Below are positions 51,765 through 60,105 of a stretch of DNA of 64,000 nucleotides, one piece after another. The stretch is from contig CAJTFN010000004.1 of the NCBI GenBank assembly GCA_910575815.1, positions 186,001-250,000 of the forward strand, given 5' to 3'. The notes beneath the pieces are model-generated. The model searched no databases. It saw only the letters and a list, made by a program, of their open reading frames with translations, and was not told the origin of the DNA. The position numbers and the translations under genes were made by a program. Source of the DNA: Oscillospiraceae bacterium. GTDB lineage: Bacteria; Bacillota; Clostridia; Oscillospirales; Oscillospiraceae. Every line of letters starts with the position of its first letter. Within the stretch, counting starts at the first letter, position 1.

Positions 51765-52982
51765 ATGATGACGTTGACAAGGGATTTGAAACAGAGGGTT
51801 TGGTATTTGGCGGCAGGCACAGGTCTGCTTTTGCTGGTGGGCATTGTGTACGCTTGGTCCATTCTCTCCGCGCCTCTGGCGGAGGCCTTCGGCTGGAACA
51901 GCCAGGATTTGAGCTTGAACTTTACGGTAATGATGAGCTTTTTCTGCCTCAGCGGGATTCTGGGCGGCGTCCTCTGCGCGCGGACAGGTTCTCCGAAGCT
52001 GTCTTTGCTGCTGGCGGCGGCCTGCTCTCTGGGAGGCTTTTTGTGCACGGCTTATTGTACCGGGGGACAGCTCTTCCGGCTATACCTGTTTTATGGCGTT
52101 TTGGTGGGCGCAGGTGCGGGCTTTGCCTATAACGCCGTGATCGGATGTGTCTCTGCCTGGTTCCCGGAAAAGAGGGGCTTTGCCTCCGGCGTTCTGCTTA
52201 TGGGTTTTGGCTCCAGCACGCTGCTGCTGGGCGGCGGGGCCTCCGCGCTGATGGAAGCGGGAACACTGTCTTGGCAGAGCGCCTACCTGGCCATTGGCGT
52301 GCTTCTCTGCCTGGGCCTGGTTTTGGGGAGCTTGATCCTGGGCCATCCTGGCCCGGGAGCGTTCCTGCCGGCCCCCGCCGCGACGGAAAAGGCGGCGGAA
52401 AGCCTCTCCACCGGGAAGATGGTCCAGACCAGGGCCTTTTGGCTGTTCTTTCTGTTCGCGGTGGCGGGGGGAGGTATTGGCTCCGGCGTCATAGCCCATG
52501 CCGGGCCGATTGCCGCGTCCTCCGGGGTGGCCGGAGCCACGGCGGTCTACGTGGGCTTGCTGTCCGTGTCCAACGGCGTGGGCCGGGTGATCTTCGGAAT
52601 GTTATACGACCGTCTGGGCAGAAAGGCGCCGATGCTGCTCGCCGTGGTCTTCTTCGGCGGCGCGCTGGCCCTGCTGGCTTGTTCGCTGCAAGCCCGGATT
52701 CCGGCGCTGGTGGTTCCGTCTTATCTGCTGATCGGCGCGTCCTACGGAGCCGTCCCCACTATGGCGGCGGCCTATACCGCCGCCCGCTTCGGGCCGAAGT
52801 TCTATTCCACCAATTTCAGCGTCATGAATCTGACGCTGATGTGCTCCTCCTTCTCCTCGGTGGTCAGCGGAACGCTGTATATGGCCTCCGGTACCTATCT
52901 CTCCGCCCTGGGCTTTTACGCCGCCCTCTGCGGCTGTATGGCGGTGATGTGCCTGCTGCTGAACGGCGGGCGTAGAAAATAG
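51765..52982 (+). CDS. MFS transporter, OFA (oxalate/formate antiporter) family
   Basis: 405 residues, 12 membrane segments. The start GTGLLLLVGIVYAWSILSAPLAEAFGW and the loop SAWFPEKRGFASGVLLMGFGSS are signatures of the OFA group. GRVIFGMLYDRLGRKAPM is the second-half MFS loop. OFA members exchange mono- or dicarboxylates. In this operon the cargo could be an aromatic acid such as phenylacetate, indoleacetate or an aryl pyruvate (inference). Confidence 0.92.
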   Translation: MMTLTRDLKQRVWYLAAGTGLLLLVGIVYAWSILSAPLAEAFGWNSQDLSLNFTVMMSFFCLSGILGGVLCARTGSPKLSLLLAAACSLGGFLCTAYCTGGQLFRLYLFYGVLVGAGAGFAYNAVIGCVSAWFPEKRGFASGVLLMGFGSSTLLLGGGASALMEAGTLSWQSAYLAIGVLLCLGLVLGSLILGHPGPGAFLPAPAATEKAAESLSTGKMVQTRAFWLFFLFAVAGGGIGSGVIAHAGPIAASSGVAGATAVYVGLLSVSNGVGRVIFGMLYDRLGRKAPMLLAVVFFGGALALLACSLQARIPALVVPSYLLIGASYGAVPTMAAAYTAARFGPKFYSTNFSVMNLTLMCSSFSSVVSGTLYMASGTYLSALGFYAALCGCMAVMCLLLNGGRRK

Positions 52983-52999
52983 AAAGCGAGGCGTTTCTC

Positions 53000-53707
53000 A
53001 TGTTTTACAGCGTAGCGAAGGAACTGTTTGAAAAGCTGCCCCAGGCCTGCTTTGGCGTGGTGGCCGTGAGGGGTGTGGACAACCACACCGGCAACCCGGA
53101 GATCCGCGCGTTTCTTCAGGAGGGAATCTCCCGCCAGGAGGCGTACTTCGAGGGCAAACCCGTCAAAACCGATCCCCATATTGAGCCATACCGGGAGGCC
53201 TTCCGGACCTTGCAGATCAATCCCAACAAGTACCTCTGCTCCATTGAAGCCCTGTTGAGCCGGATTGCCAAAAAGAAGGGCTTTCCCACCATCAATCCCA
53301 TTGTGGACCTGGGCAACGCCGTTTCTCTGCGCCACTTTCTCCCCATCGGCGCCCACGATCTAGGCACCATTTCGGAGGGGCTGGAGGTCCGGCCCGCCGT
53401 GGAGGGGGATCTCTTCGTACCCTTCGGCGGCGAGGGGACGGAGACGCCGGACATCGGGGAGATCGTCTATGTGTCGGAGCATCAGGTCCGCACCCGCCGC
53501 TGGACCTGGCGGCAGAGTGAGATTGGGAAGATTACGGAGGAGACCTCGTCGGTGTTGTTTCCCATAGATGGCTTTTCGGACATTAACGGGGAGGAGGTCC
53601 GGCGGGCCGCCGCGGAGCTGGCGGAGTGTGTGGAGTGGTTTTTCCATGTGTCCTGTGAGGTGGGATTTGTGGACGCGGATCATCCCCGGGTTGACTTCTT
53701 CATGTAA
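53000..53707 (+). CDS. B3/B4 tRNA-editing-domain protein
   Basis: 235 residues forming only the B3/B4 fold of phenylalanyl-tRNA synthetase beta: FGVVAVRGVDNHTGNPEI, YREAFRTLQINPNKYLCSIEALLSRIAKKKGFPTINPIVDLGNAVSLRH and DGFSDINGEEVRRAAAEL. Free-standing B3/B4 proteins hydrolyse mischarged aminoacyl-tRNA or act on related substrates. In a set of aromatic amino acid genes it could clear Tyr or m-Tyr from tRNA-Phe. Last gene of its operon; terminator at 53761. Confidence 0.9.
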   Translation: MFYSVAKELFEKLPQACFGVVAVRGVDNHTGNPEIRAFLQEGISRQEAYFEGKPVKTDPHIEPYREAFRTLQINPNKYLCSIEALLSRIAKKKGFPTINPIVDLGNAVSLRHFLPIGAHDLGTISEGLEVRPAVEGDLFVPFGGEGTETPDIGEIVYVSEHQVRTRRWTWRQSEIGKITEETSSVLFPIDGFSDINGEEVRRAAAELAECVEWFFHVSCEVGFVDADHPRVDFFM

Positions 53708-53760
53708 AGTAAATATCATTGACGATGGCGTTTGCGAGATGCTTTGAGCGGAAACCATGC

Positions 53761-53794
53761 GGCCCCACGGAGCGTAATTTTGCTCTGTGGGGCC
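53761..53794 (+). terminator. Intrinsic terminator
   Basis: GGCCCCACGGAGC (53761-53773) and GCTCTGTGGGGCC (53782-53794), nearly perfect, followed by GTGTTTG, after the B3/B4 gene. Confidence 0.82.
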
Positions 53795-53895
53795 GTGTTT
53801 GTGTCCTGGGAAGAGACTGATGGGAGAGGTCGCCTTTTTTCGTCCTTTAAAAATCGTCGGAGGCCCGATTGGCAGGCCTGCGGAGGTGTGTGTTG

Positions 53896-54752
53896 CTAGA
53901 GTTTTTTATTCTTGACGTAGGCGATGAATTCCGCTTGGGTAGGGCGGATGTCCCGCAATGTCATAACCGCCATACCCAGCACCCGGCAGGAGGGCGGTGA
54001 GAGGGGCAGCATCTGAATATTTTCCATATTTCCGTCCAGAACCAGCTGGCTGAATACGCTGACCCCCAAGCCGCTGGCGACCATGGAGAGAATGGTGGAA
54101 TCGTCGGCGTTGACCGTATGCTTTCGGGGGACCACGCCGTTTTCGTCCAGAACGGTCTGCACATCCCGGTTGCCGCCAAAGGAGGGCATGATGAAAGGGA
54201 GGTCCCCCAGGTCTTTGACGGGGAAGGTGGTTTTGCCCTCCAGGGGAAAGGTGGAGGGGAAGACGGCGAAATTAGGGTCCTCCGCCAGGGGAATGAAATC
54301 GCAGGAAAACTTCTTGCTCCGGCTGAGAAAGCCGATGTCAATGACCCCAGTGTACAGCCAGTTGTAAATCTCCTCCATGCCGCCCACCTTCACATCCAGT
54401 ACGATGCCCGGCTCCCGCTCCCGGAATTCCCGGATGAACACGGGAATCCAGCTCCGGGCGATGCTGGCGTAAACGCCGATGCGAATACGGTCCTCCCGGC
54501 TGGAGTGAATGGTTTCGATTTCCGATTCGATTTGCCGATCCACGTCCACCAGCTTCTGAAACAGTGGCAGCAGCTTTTGTCCCTCCGGCGTCAGCCGAAC
54601 GCCGAAGCGGCCCCGCTCCAGTAGCTTAAAGCCTCCAGAGCGTCCATCATGTGGGTGATGCCGGAGGGCGTATATCCCAGGGCGTCCGCCGCCCGAAGAA
54701 AGCTGCCTGCCTCCACGGCGCTGAGAAGAACCTTGATTTTTTGCGTGTCCAT
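53896..54752 (-). pseudogene. LysR-family regulator with a frameshift in the DNA-binding domain
   Basis: Reading from ATG 54752 gives a normal LysR start, MDTQKIKVLLSAVEAGSFLRAADALGYTPSGITHMMDALE. At about 54640 the frame changes and resumes as GFKLLERGRFGVRLTPEG. The usual linker of about three residues (E-E-L type) before GF is missing, so a deletion of 1 or 10 bp fits; 857 nt is not a multiple of three. The effector-binding domain (about 90-285) is intact. Divergent from iorA, it is the likely regulator of both LysR-type boxes. If the frameshift is real the protein could start only from an unnatural upstream frame and would lack its DNA-reading head. Confidence 0.82.
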
Positions 54753-54792
54753 GGTCCGTCATCCCTTTCACCTGTTTTGTCACATTTCTTCT

Positions 54793-54857
54793 GTGAGAGT
54801 TTCTCACAATACTAGTATGGAATATCGTTTTATCTTTGTCATGACCTTCTGTATGAT
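54793..54857 (+). promoter_or_regulatory. LysR-type box and promoter of the iorAB operon
   Basis: GTGAGAGTTTCTCAC (54793-54807) is a perfect dyad with a 3-bp centre, at about -64. -35 TTTATC (54829-54834), 17 bp, -10 TATGAT (54852-54857). About 21 of 26 bases from the box to GTATG match the region at 49452-49477. Confidence 0.72.
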
Positions 54858-54920
54858 AGGGACATCGGAACACAAGAGGCCGAAGGGAACGCAACGACAT
54901 TTGGAAAGGGATGGAATGTG

Positions 54921-56699
54921 ATGAGCAAAGTGATCATGACCGGCAACGAAGCCGTTGCCCGGGGCGCGTATGAAGCGGGCTGCTATGTGGCCGCCGCGTA
55001 TCCTGGTACCCCCAGTACCGAAATCCTGGAGAATGTGGGAGAGCACTATTCCGCCGACATTTACAGCCAGTGGGCGTGCAACGAGAAAGTGGCGGCGGAG
55101 ATCGTCTCCGGCGCGTCCATCGGCGGCGCGCGGGCCCTGTGCGCCATGAAGCACGTGGGCATGAACGTGGCTATGGACCCCATTTTCACCATGGCCTATG
55201 CCGGTGTGAACGGCGGTCTGGTCATCGTCACCGCCGACGATCCCGGCTGCCACAGCTCCCAGAACGAGCAGGACAACCGCCTTTACGCGCCGCACGCCAA
55301 GCTGGCGATGCTGGAGCCCTCGGACTCTGAGGAATGCAAGGAGTTCACCAAGGCGGCCTTCGCCCTCAGCGAGCGCTTTGATATTCCTGTGCTCCTCCGC
55401 ATGACCACCCGGGTCTGCCACTCCAAGGGCCTGGTGGAGCTGGAGGAACGGGAGAATGTGCCGGTGCGGAAATATGAGCGCAGGGCCGATAAGTTTGCCA
55501 TGCTGCCTGCCGTGGCCAGGGTGCGCCACATGATCCGGGAGGAGTCCCTGGCGGACATGGAGAATTACAGCAACGCCTGTTCCTACAACCGGGTGGAGAA
55601 CACCGGCGGAAGCAAAGTGGGCGTCATCACCTCTGGAATCTCCTATCAGTATGCCAAAGAGGTGTTTGGCGATACGGTGAATTACCTGAAGCTGGGCCTG
55701 ACGTTCCCCCTGCCCCGGAACCTGATCCGGGAGTTTGCCGCCCGGATGGACACCCTGTACATCATCGAGGAGAACGAGCCCTACTTGGAAAACGCGGTTC
55801 GCGCCATGGGCTTTGCCTGCATCGGCAAGGACAAGATTCCCGTCTGCGGCGAGCTGAACACCGAGATTGTCCGCCGCTGCCTGCTGGGGGACAGTAGCGG
55901 CGCCGGCTATGAGGTTTCGGCCCAGGCTCCGGCCCGGCCACCGGTGATGTGCGCGGGCTGCCCTCACCGCGGCTTCTTCTACACGGTAAGCAAGAATTTG
56001 AAGAAGGTCGTTTCCGCCGGAGACATCGGCTGCTATGCGCTGGGCATCAACGAGCCCCTCAACGGCTTCGATTACTCCATTTGCATGGGCGCGGGCCTGT
56101 CCTCCATCATCGGTCTGGCCAAGGCTCTGGAGCTCCAGGGGGACAGCCGGAAGGCCCTGGGCATGGTAGGAGATTCCACCTTCTTCCACTCCGGCATGAA
56201 CTCTTTGGTCGACGTGGTGAGCGCGGATGCCAACGTCATCGCCTGCGTTCTGGACAACTCCATCACCGCGATGACCGGCCACCAGCAGAACCCCGGCACG
56301 GCGAGAAACCTGATGGGCCTGCCCTCTCCCCAGGTGGATCTGGTGACGCTGATTCGGGCCACCGGCATCGGCGAGGACCGGATCCGGGTGGTGGATCCCA
56401 TGGATCTGGAGGCGCTGCAGGCCGCCATCGACGCGGGTCTGGCCGTCACCGGCCCCTTTGTGATTGTCACCAAGAGCCCCTGCGCCCTGCTGAAGGAAGT
56501 GATCAAGGCCAACGCCGGGAAGCACTGTGTTATTCACAGCGACAGGTGCAAGGGCTGCAAAATGTGCATGAAGGTCGCCTGCCCCGCCATCGCCTTTGAG
56601 AACGGGAAGGCCGTCATTGCGGACGTGGCCTCCTGCAACGGCTGCGGACTGTGCAAGCAGATGTGCAAATTCGACGCTATCGAAAGGATCGGTGAGTAA
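54921..56699 (+). CDS. iorA: Indolepyruvate ferredoxin oxidoreductase, alpha subunit
   Basis: 592 residues. N-terminal pyruvate-ferredoxin-like domain (GNEAVARGAYEAGCYVAAAYPGTPSTEI), TPP-binding domain with GDSTFFHSGMNSLVDVV and DNSITAMTGHQQNPGT near 440-460, and two C-terminal [4Fe-4S] clusters CKGCKMCMKVACP and CNGCGLCKQMC near 540-575. With IorB it oxidatively decarboxylates aryl pyruvates from Trp, Tyr and Phe to aryl-acetyl-CoA, reducing ferredoxin. ATG 54921 is used; a GTG lies just before it. First gene of the operon under the LysR-type box. Confidence 0.96.
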   Translation: MSKVIMTGNEAVARGAYEAGCYVAAAYPGTPSTEILENVGEHYSADIYSQWACNEKVAAEIVSGASIGGARALCAMKHVGMNVAMDPIFTMAYAGVNGGLVIVTADDPGCHSSQNEQDNRLYAPHAKLAMLEPSDSEECKEFTKAAFALSERFDIPVLLRMTTRVCHSKGLVELEERENVPVRKYERRADKFAMLPAVARVRHMIREESLADMENYSNACSYNRVENTGGSKVGVITSGISYQYAKEVFGDTVNYLKLGLTFPLPRNLIREFAARMDTLYIIEENEPYLENAVRAMGFACIGKDKIPVCGELNTEIVRRCLLGDSSGAGYEVSAQAPARPPVMCAGCPHRGFFYTVSKNLKKVVSAGDIGCYALGINEPLNGFDYSICMGAGLSSIIGLAKALELQGDSRKALGMVGDSTFFHSGMNSLVDVVSADANVIACVLDNSITAMTGHQQNPGTARNLMGLPSPQVDLVTLIRATGIGEDRIRVVDPMDLEALQAAIDAGLAVTGPFVIVTKSPCALLKEVIKANAGKHCVIHSDRCKGCKMCMKVACPAIAFENGKAVIADVASCNGCGLCKQMCKFDAIERIGE

Positions 56700-56701
56700 C
56701 C

Positions 56702-57271
56702 ATGACAAAAAGTATTCTTCTGGTTGGCGTTGGCGGCCAGGGTACCATTTTGATCTCCAAGATTCTCAGCGAGGGCCTGGCCCAGATGGGCTATGACGTG
56801 AAGATGAGTGAGATTCACGGCATGAGCCAGCGGGGCGGCAGCGTGACCACGCAGGTAAAATACGGCGAGAAGGTCTATGCGCCCAATATCGGCGTGGGGG
56901 AGGCCGACCTGATTATCTCCTCCGAGAAATCCGAGACCCTTCGGGCCCTGTCCTATCTGAAAAAGGGCGGTGCCATTATTACGGACGACCACGAAATTTA
57001 TCCCATGCCGGTGCTCACCGGCGCGGCGTCCTATCCCCACGACGCCATTGAGCAGCTTAGCGCTGTGGTGCCCAATGTGCGGACGGTCCGGGCCGGCGCG
57101 GTGGCTGGCTCCCTAGGCAACGTTCGGGCTCAAAACATTGTGCTGCTGGGGGCGCTGGTGAAGAGCATGGGGCTGACCGGCGTGGACTGGGAAGAGCTGG
57201 TGGCCCGTTATGTGCCCGCCAAGGCGAAGGACCTGAACCTGGCTGCCTTCCGGGCCGGCTTCGAGATGTGA
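56702..57271 (+). CDS. iorB: Indolepyruvate ferredoxin oxidoreductase, beta subunit
   Basis: 189 residues. LLVGVGGQGTILISKILSEGLAQMG, SEIHGMSQRGGSVTTQVKYGEKV and NIVLLGALVKSMGL are the family blocks of the gamma-type 2-oxoacid oxidoreductase domain. It starts 2 bp after iorA and completes the enzyme. Confidence 0.96.
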   Translation: MTKSILLVGVGGQGTILISKILSEGLAQMGYDVKMSEIHGMSQRGGSVTTQVKYGEKVYAPNIGVGEADLIISSEKSETLRALSYLKKGGAIITDDHEIYPMPVLTGAASYPHDAIEQLSAVVPNVRTVRAGAVAGSLGNVRAQNIVLLGALVKSMGLTGVDWEELVARYVPAKAKDLNLAAFRAGFEM

Positions 57272-57281
57272 GGGGCGGAGC

Positions 57282-58616
57282 ATGAACATACAGCAGGAAT
57301 ATCAGCGCAAGCTGAAAACGCCGGAAGAGGCGGTCCGGGTCGTCCAAAGCGGCGACTGGGTGGACTACGGCCACACCCTCTCCTTTCCGGAGGCCCTGGA
57401 CAGGGCCCTGGCACAGCGGCGGGACGAGCTGGAGGATGTGAAAATCCGCAGCGCCATTTCCCTGCGCCCGGTGCAGGTGGTGGAGCAGGACCCGGAGCAC
57501 AAGGCGTTTACCTTCAATGTCTGGCACGCCTCCGCCCGGGACCGCCGCTACATCGACCAGGGCATGGCGTGGTTTACACCCATGCTGTTCCGACACAACG
57601 GGTCCTATTATGAGAGGGGCTTTGCCCCGGTGAACGTAGCCATGGTGACCATGAGCCCCATGGACAGCCACGGAAATTTCAACTACGGCCTCTCCAACTG
57701 CTGCCAGCAGGAGACCCTGGACGCGGCGGATTACATCATTGTAGAGGTCAACCGGCACATGCCCTTTATCGCCGGTACGGAGGGAGATCACATTCACGTC
57801 TCCCAGGTGGACGCCATCGTGGAGAACGACAGTCCTCTGCCCACCAATCTGCCGGCGGAAGTATCAGAGCTGGACCGGAAGATCGCGGAGCACATTTTCC
57901 CCTATCTCTCCAGCGGCGTGACCTTGCAGCTGGGCATCGGCGGTATGCCGAATTCCGTGGGAAAGCTGATCGCGGATTCGGACCTGACGGACATCGGCAT
58001 GCATACGGAGATGTTGTCGGAGGGATATTTGCAGCTCTATAAGTGTGGCAAGATTACAAACCGGAAAAAAGAGGTCCTCCGGGGGAAGGGCACCTTCTCC
58101 ATCTGTTCCGGGTCTCAGGAGCTGTACGACTTCCTGGATCACAACCAGGGCATCCTCTCCACGCCCATGCGGTGGGCCAACGATCCCCAGGTATTGAAGC
58201 AGTTTAGCAACTTTGTCTCCATCAATAGCTGTATCGCCTGTGACCTCTATGGACAGGTCTGCTCGGAGACCTCCGGCACCCGCCACATCAGCGGCACCGG
58301 CGGCCAGCTGGATTTTGTCACCGGCGCTTACGAGGCGGGGGGGAAGTCCTTCCTGGCCATGACCTCTACCTTCCGAAATAAGCAGGGCGAGATTCTCTCC
58401 CGGATTCTTCCCAAGTTCACCCAGGGCGATGTCATCACCACCCCCCGGACGCAGACCGCTTATCTGGTGACGGAATACGGCGTGGCCCATCTTCCCGGTC
58501 TGCCCACCTGGCAGCGGGCGGAGCGGATAATCTCCATTGCCCACCCGGATTTCCGGGAGGAATTGATTGCCGCCGCGGAGGAGCAGAAAATCTGGCGCAA
58601 ATCCAACAAGCGCTGA
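57282..58616 (+). CDS. CoA-transferase (butyryl/4-hydroxybutyrate-type, acetyl-CoA hydrolase/transferase family)
   Basis: 444 residues. Signature blocks: VQSGDWVDYGHTLSFPEALDRAL, TMSPMDSHGNFNYGLSN, LQLGIGGMPNSVGKLI and DIGMHTEMLSEG, where the Glu is the catalytic residue that forms the acyl-glutamate. FVTGAYEAGGKSFLAM and YGVAHLPG close the fold. It fits butyryl-CoA:acetate or 4-hydroxybutyrate CoA-transferases. In this operon it probably moves CoA from aryl-acetyl-CoA to acetate, releasing phenylacetate or indoleacetate and saving the energy as acetyl-CoA. It begins 10 bp after iorB. Confidence 0.9.
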   Translation: MNIQQEYQRKLKTPEEAVRVVQSGDWVDYGHTLSFPEALDRALAQRRDELEDVKIRSAISLRPVQVVEQDPEHKAFTFNVWHASARDRRYIDQGMAWFTPMLFRHNGSYYERGFAPVNVAMVTMSPMDSHGNFNYGLSNCCQQETLDAADYIIVEVNRHMPFIAGTEGDHIHVSQVDAIVENDSPLPTNLPAEVSELDRKIAEHIFPYLSSGVTLQLGIGGMPNSVGKLIADSDLTDIGMHTEMLSEGYLQLYKCGKITNRKKEVLRGKGTFSICSGSQELYDFLDHNQGILSTPMRWANDPQVLKQFSNFVSINSCIACDLYGQVCSETSGTRHISGTGGQLDFVTGAYEAGGKSFLAMTSTFRNKQGEILSRILPKFTQGDVITTPRTQTAYLVTEYGVAHLPGLPTWQRAERIISIAHPDFREELIAAAEEQKIWRKSNKR

Positions 58617-58646
58617 CCGTGAGAAACAGAAAGGAACATGGTTTTT

Positions 58647-59996
58647 ATGAACGCCTATCTTTCCAGCGTAATCGACCACGTCAAGACCCGTCACGCCAAC
58701 GAGCCGGAATTTGTCCAGACGGTGGAGGAGGTCCTCTCCTCTCTGGAGCCCGTCATCGAAAAGCACCCGGAGTATGAAAAGGCGGACCTGCTGACCCGCA
58801 TGGTGGAGCCCGAGCGGATGTTCACCTTCCGGGTCTGCTGGATGGCGGACGACGGGACGTGGCACACCAACATCGGCTACCGCTGCCAGTTCAACGGCGC
58901 CATCGGCCCCTATAAGGGCGGCCTCCGCTTCCAGCCCAACGTCTATCCCGGCATCATCAAATTCCTGGGCTTCGAGCAGGTCTTCAAGAACAGCCTTACC
59001 GGCCTGCCCATCGGCGGCGGCAAGGGCGGCAGCGACTTTGACCCCGCCGGGAAGTCCGACGCGGAGATCATGCGCTTTTGCCAGAGCTTCATGCAGGCGC
59101 TGTACCGCTACATCGGGCCCGACGTGGACGTGCCCGCCGGCGACATGGGCGTGGGCGCCCGGGAGATTGGCTATCTGTACGGCGAGTACCGCCGTCTGAA
59201 GGGCGCGTTTGAGAACGGCGTCCTCACCGGCAAGGGCTTCAGCTACGGCGGGTCTCTGATCCGGCCCGAGGCCACGGGCTTTGGCGCGGTGTACTACCTG
59301 GAGAATGTCCTCAAGCACGAGGGCGAGAGCATCCAGGGCAAGACCATCGCCTGCGCGGGCTTCGGCAACGTGACCTGGGGCATCTGCAAGAAGGCGGCCC
59401 AGCTGGGCGCGAAGGTCGTGACCCTCTCTGGCCCCGACGGCTACATCTACGACCCCGACGGCGTGACCACCGAGGAGAAGATCGACTATCTGCTGGAAAT
59501 GCGGAACAGCGGCCGGAACCGGGTCCAGGACTACGCGGAGAAGTTCGGCGTAGAGTTCCACCCCGGCGAGAAGCCCTGGGGCGTGAAGGTGGATATCTGC
59601 ATGCCCTCCGCCATGCAAAACGACGTACATATGGAGCATGCGAAAAAGATTTCTCAGGCCGGTGTGAAATATTACATTGAAGTCGCCAACATGCCCACCA
59701 CCAACGACGCGCTGAAATTCCTCCTGGAGCAGCCCGGAATGATCGTAGCTCCCAGCAAGGCGGTGAACGCCGGCGGCGTGGCCACCTCCGCCCTGGAGAT
59801 GGCCCAGAACAGCGAGCGGCTGGTCTGGACCGAGGAGGAGGTCGACAAGCAGCTCCACCAGATCATGGACACCATCTACAACATGAGCGTCGAGGCTGCG
59901 GAGACCTATGGCCTGGGCTACAATCTGGTTGCCGGAGCCAATATCGCCGGCTTCCAGCGGGTGGCCGACGCCATGATGGCACAGGGTGTGTTCTGA
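58647..59996 (+). CDS. gdhA: Glutamate dehydrogenase, NADP-type
   Basis: 449 residues. YKGGLRFQPNV, PIGGGKGGSDFDPAGKSDAEIMRFCQSFM with the substrate-binding Lys, PAGDMGVGAREIGYL and the nucleotide fold ACAGFGNVTWG. This is the typical hexameric bacterial GdhA. It regenerates 2-oxoglutarate for the aminotransferase encoded next, so that aromatic amino acids can be fed into IorAB. ATG 58647 is preferred over ATG 58638 because of ribosome-site distance (AAAGGA). Confidence 0.95.
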   Translation: MNAYLSSVIDHVKTRHANEPEFVQTVEEVLSSLEPVIEKHPEYEKADLLTRMVEPERMFTFRVCWMADDGTWHTNIGYRCQFNGAIGPYKGGLRFQPNVYPGIIKFLGFEQVFKNSLTGLPIGGGKGGSDFDPAGKSDAEIMRFCQSFMQALYRYIGPDVDVPAGDMGVGAREIGYLYGEYRRLKGAFENGVLTGKGFSYGGSLIRPEATGFGAVYYLENVLKHEGESIQGKTIACAGFGNVTWGICKKAAQLGAKVVTLSGPDGYIYDPDGVTTEEKIDYLLEMRNSGRNRVQDYAEKFGVEFHPGEKPWGVKVDICMPSAMQNDVHMEHAKKISQAGVKYYIEVANMPTTNDALKFLLEQPGMIVAPSKAVNAGGVATSALEMAQNSERLVWTEEEVDKQLHQIMDTIYNMSVEAAETYGLGYNLVAGANIAGFQRVADAMMAQGVF

Positions 59997-60105
59997 TTTC
60001 GCTCTCTCAAGATACCTTCTGTCTAGCTCCAGAAGCGGGAGATGTCCGGTATATCACCGGGCATTTTCCGCAGGAGCGGAAATTATGTTGAAAGGACGTA
60101 TGACT

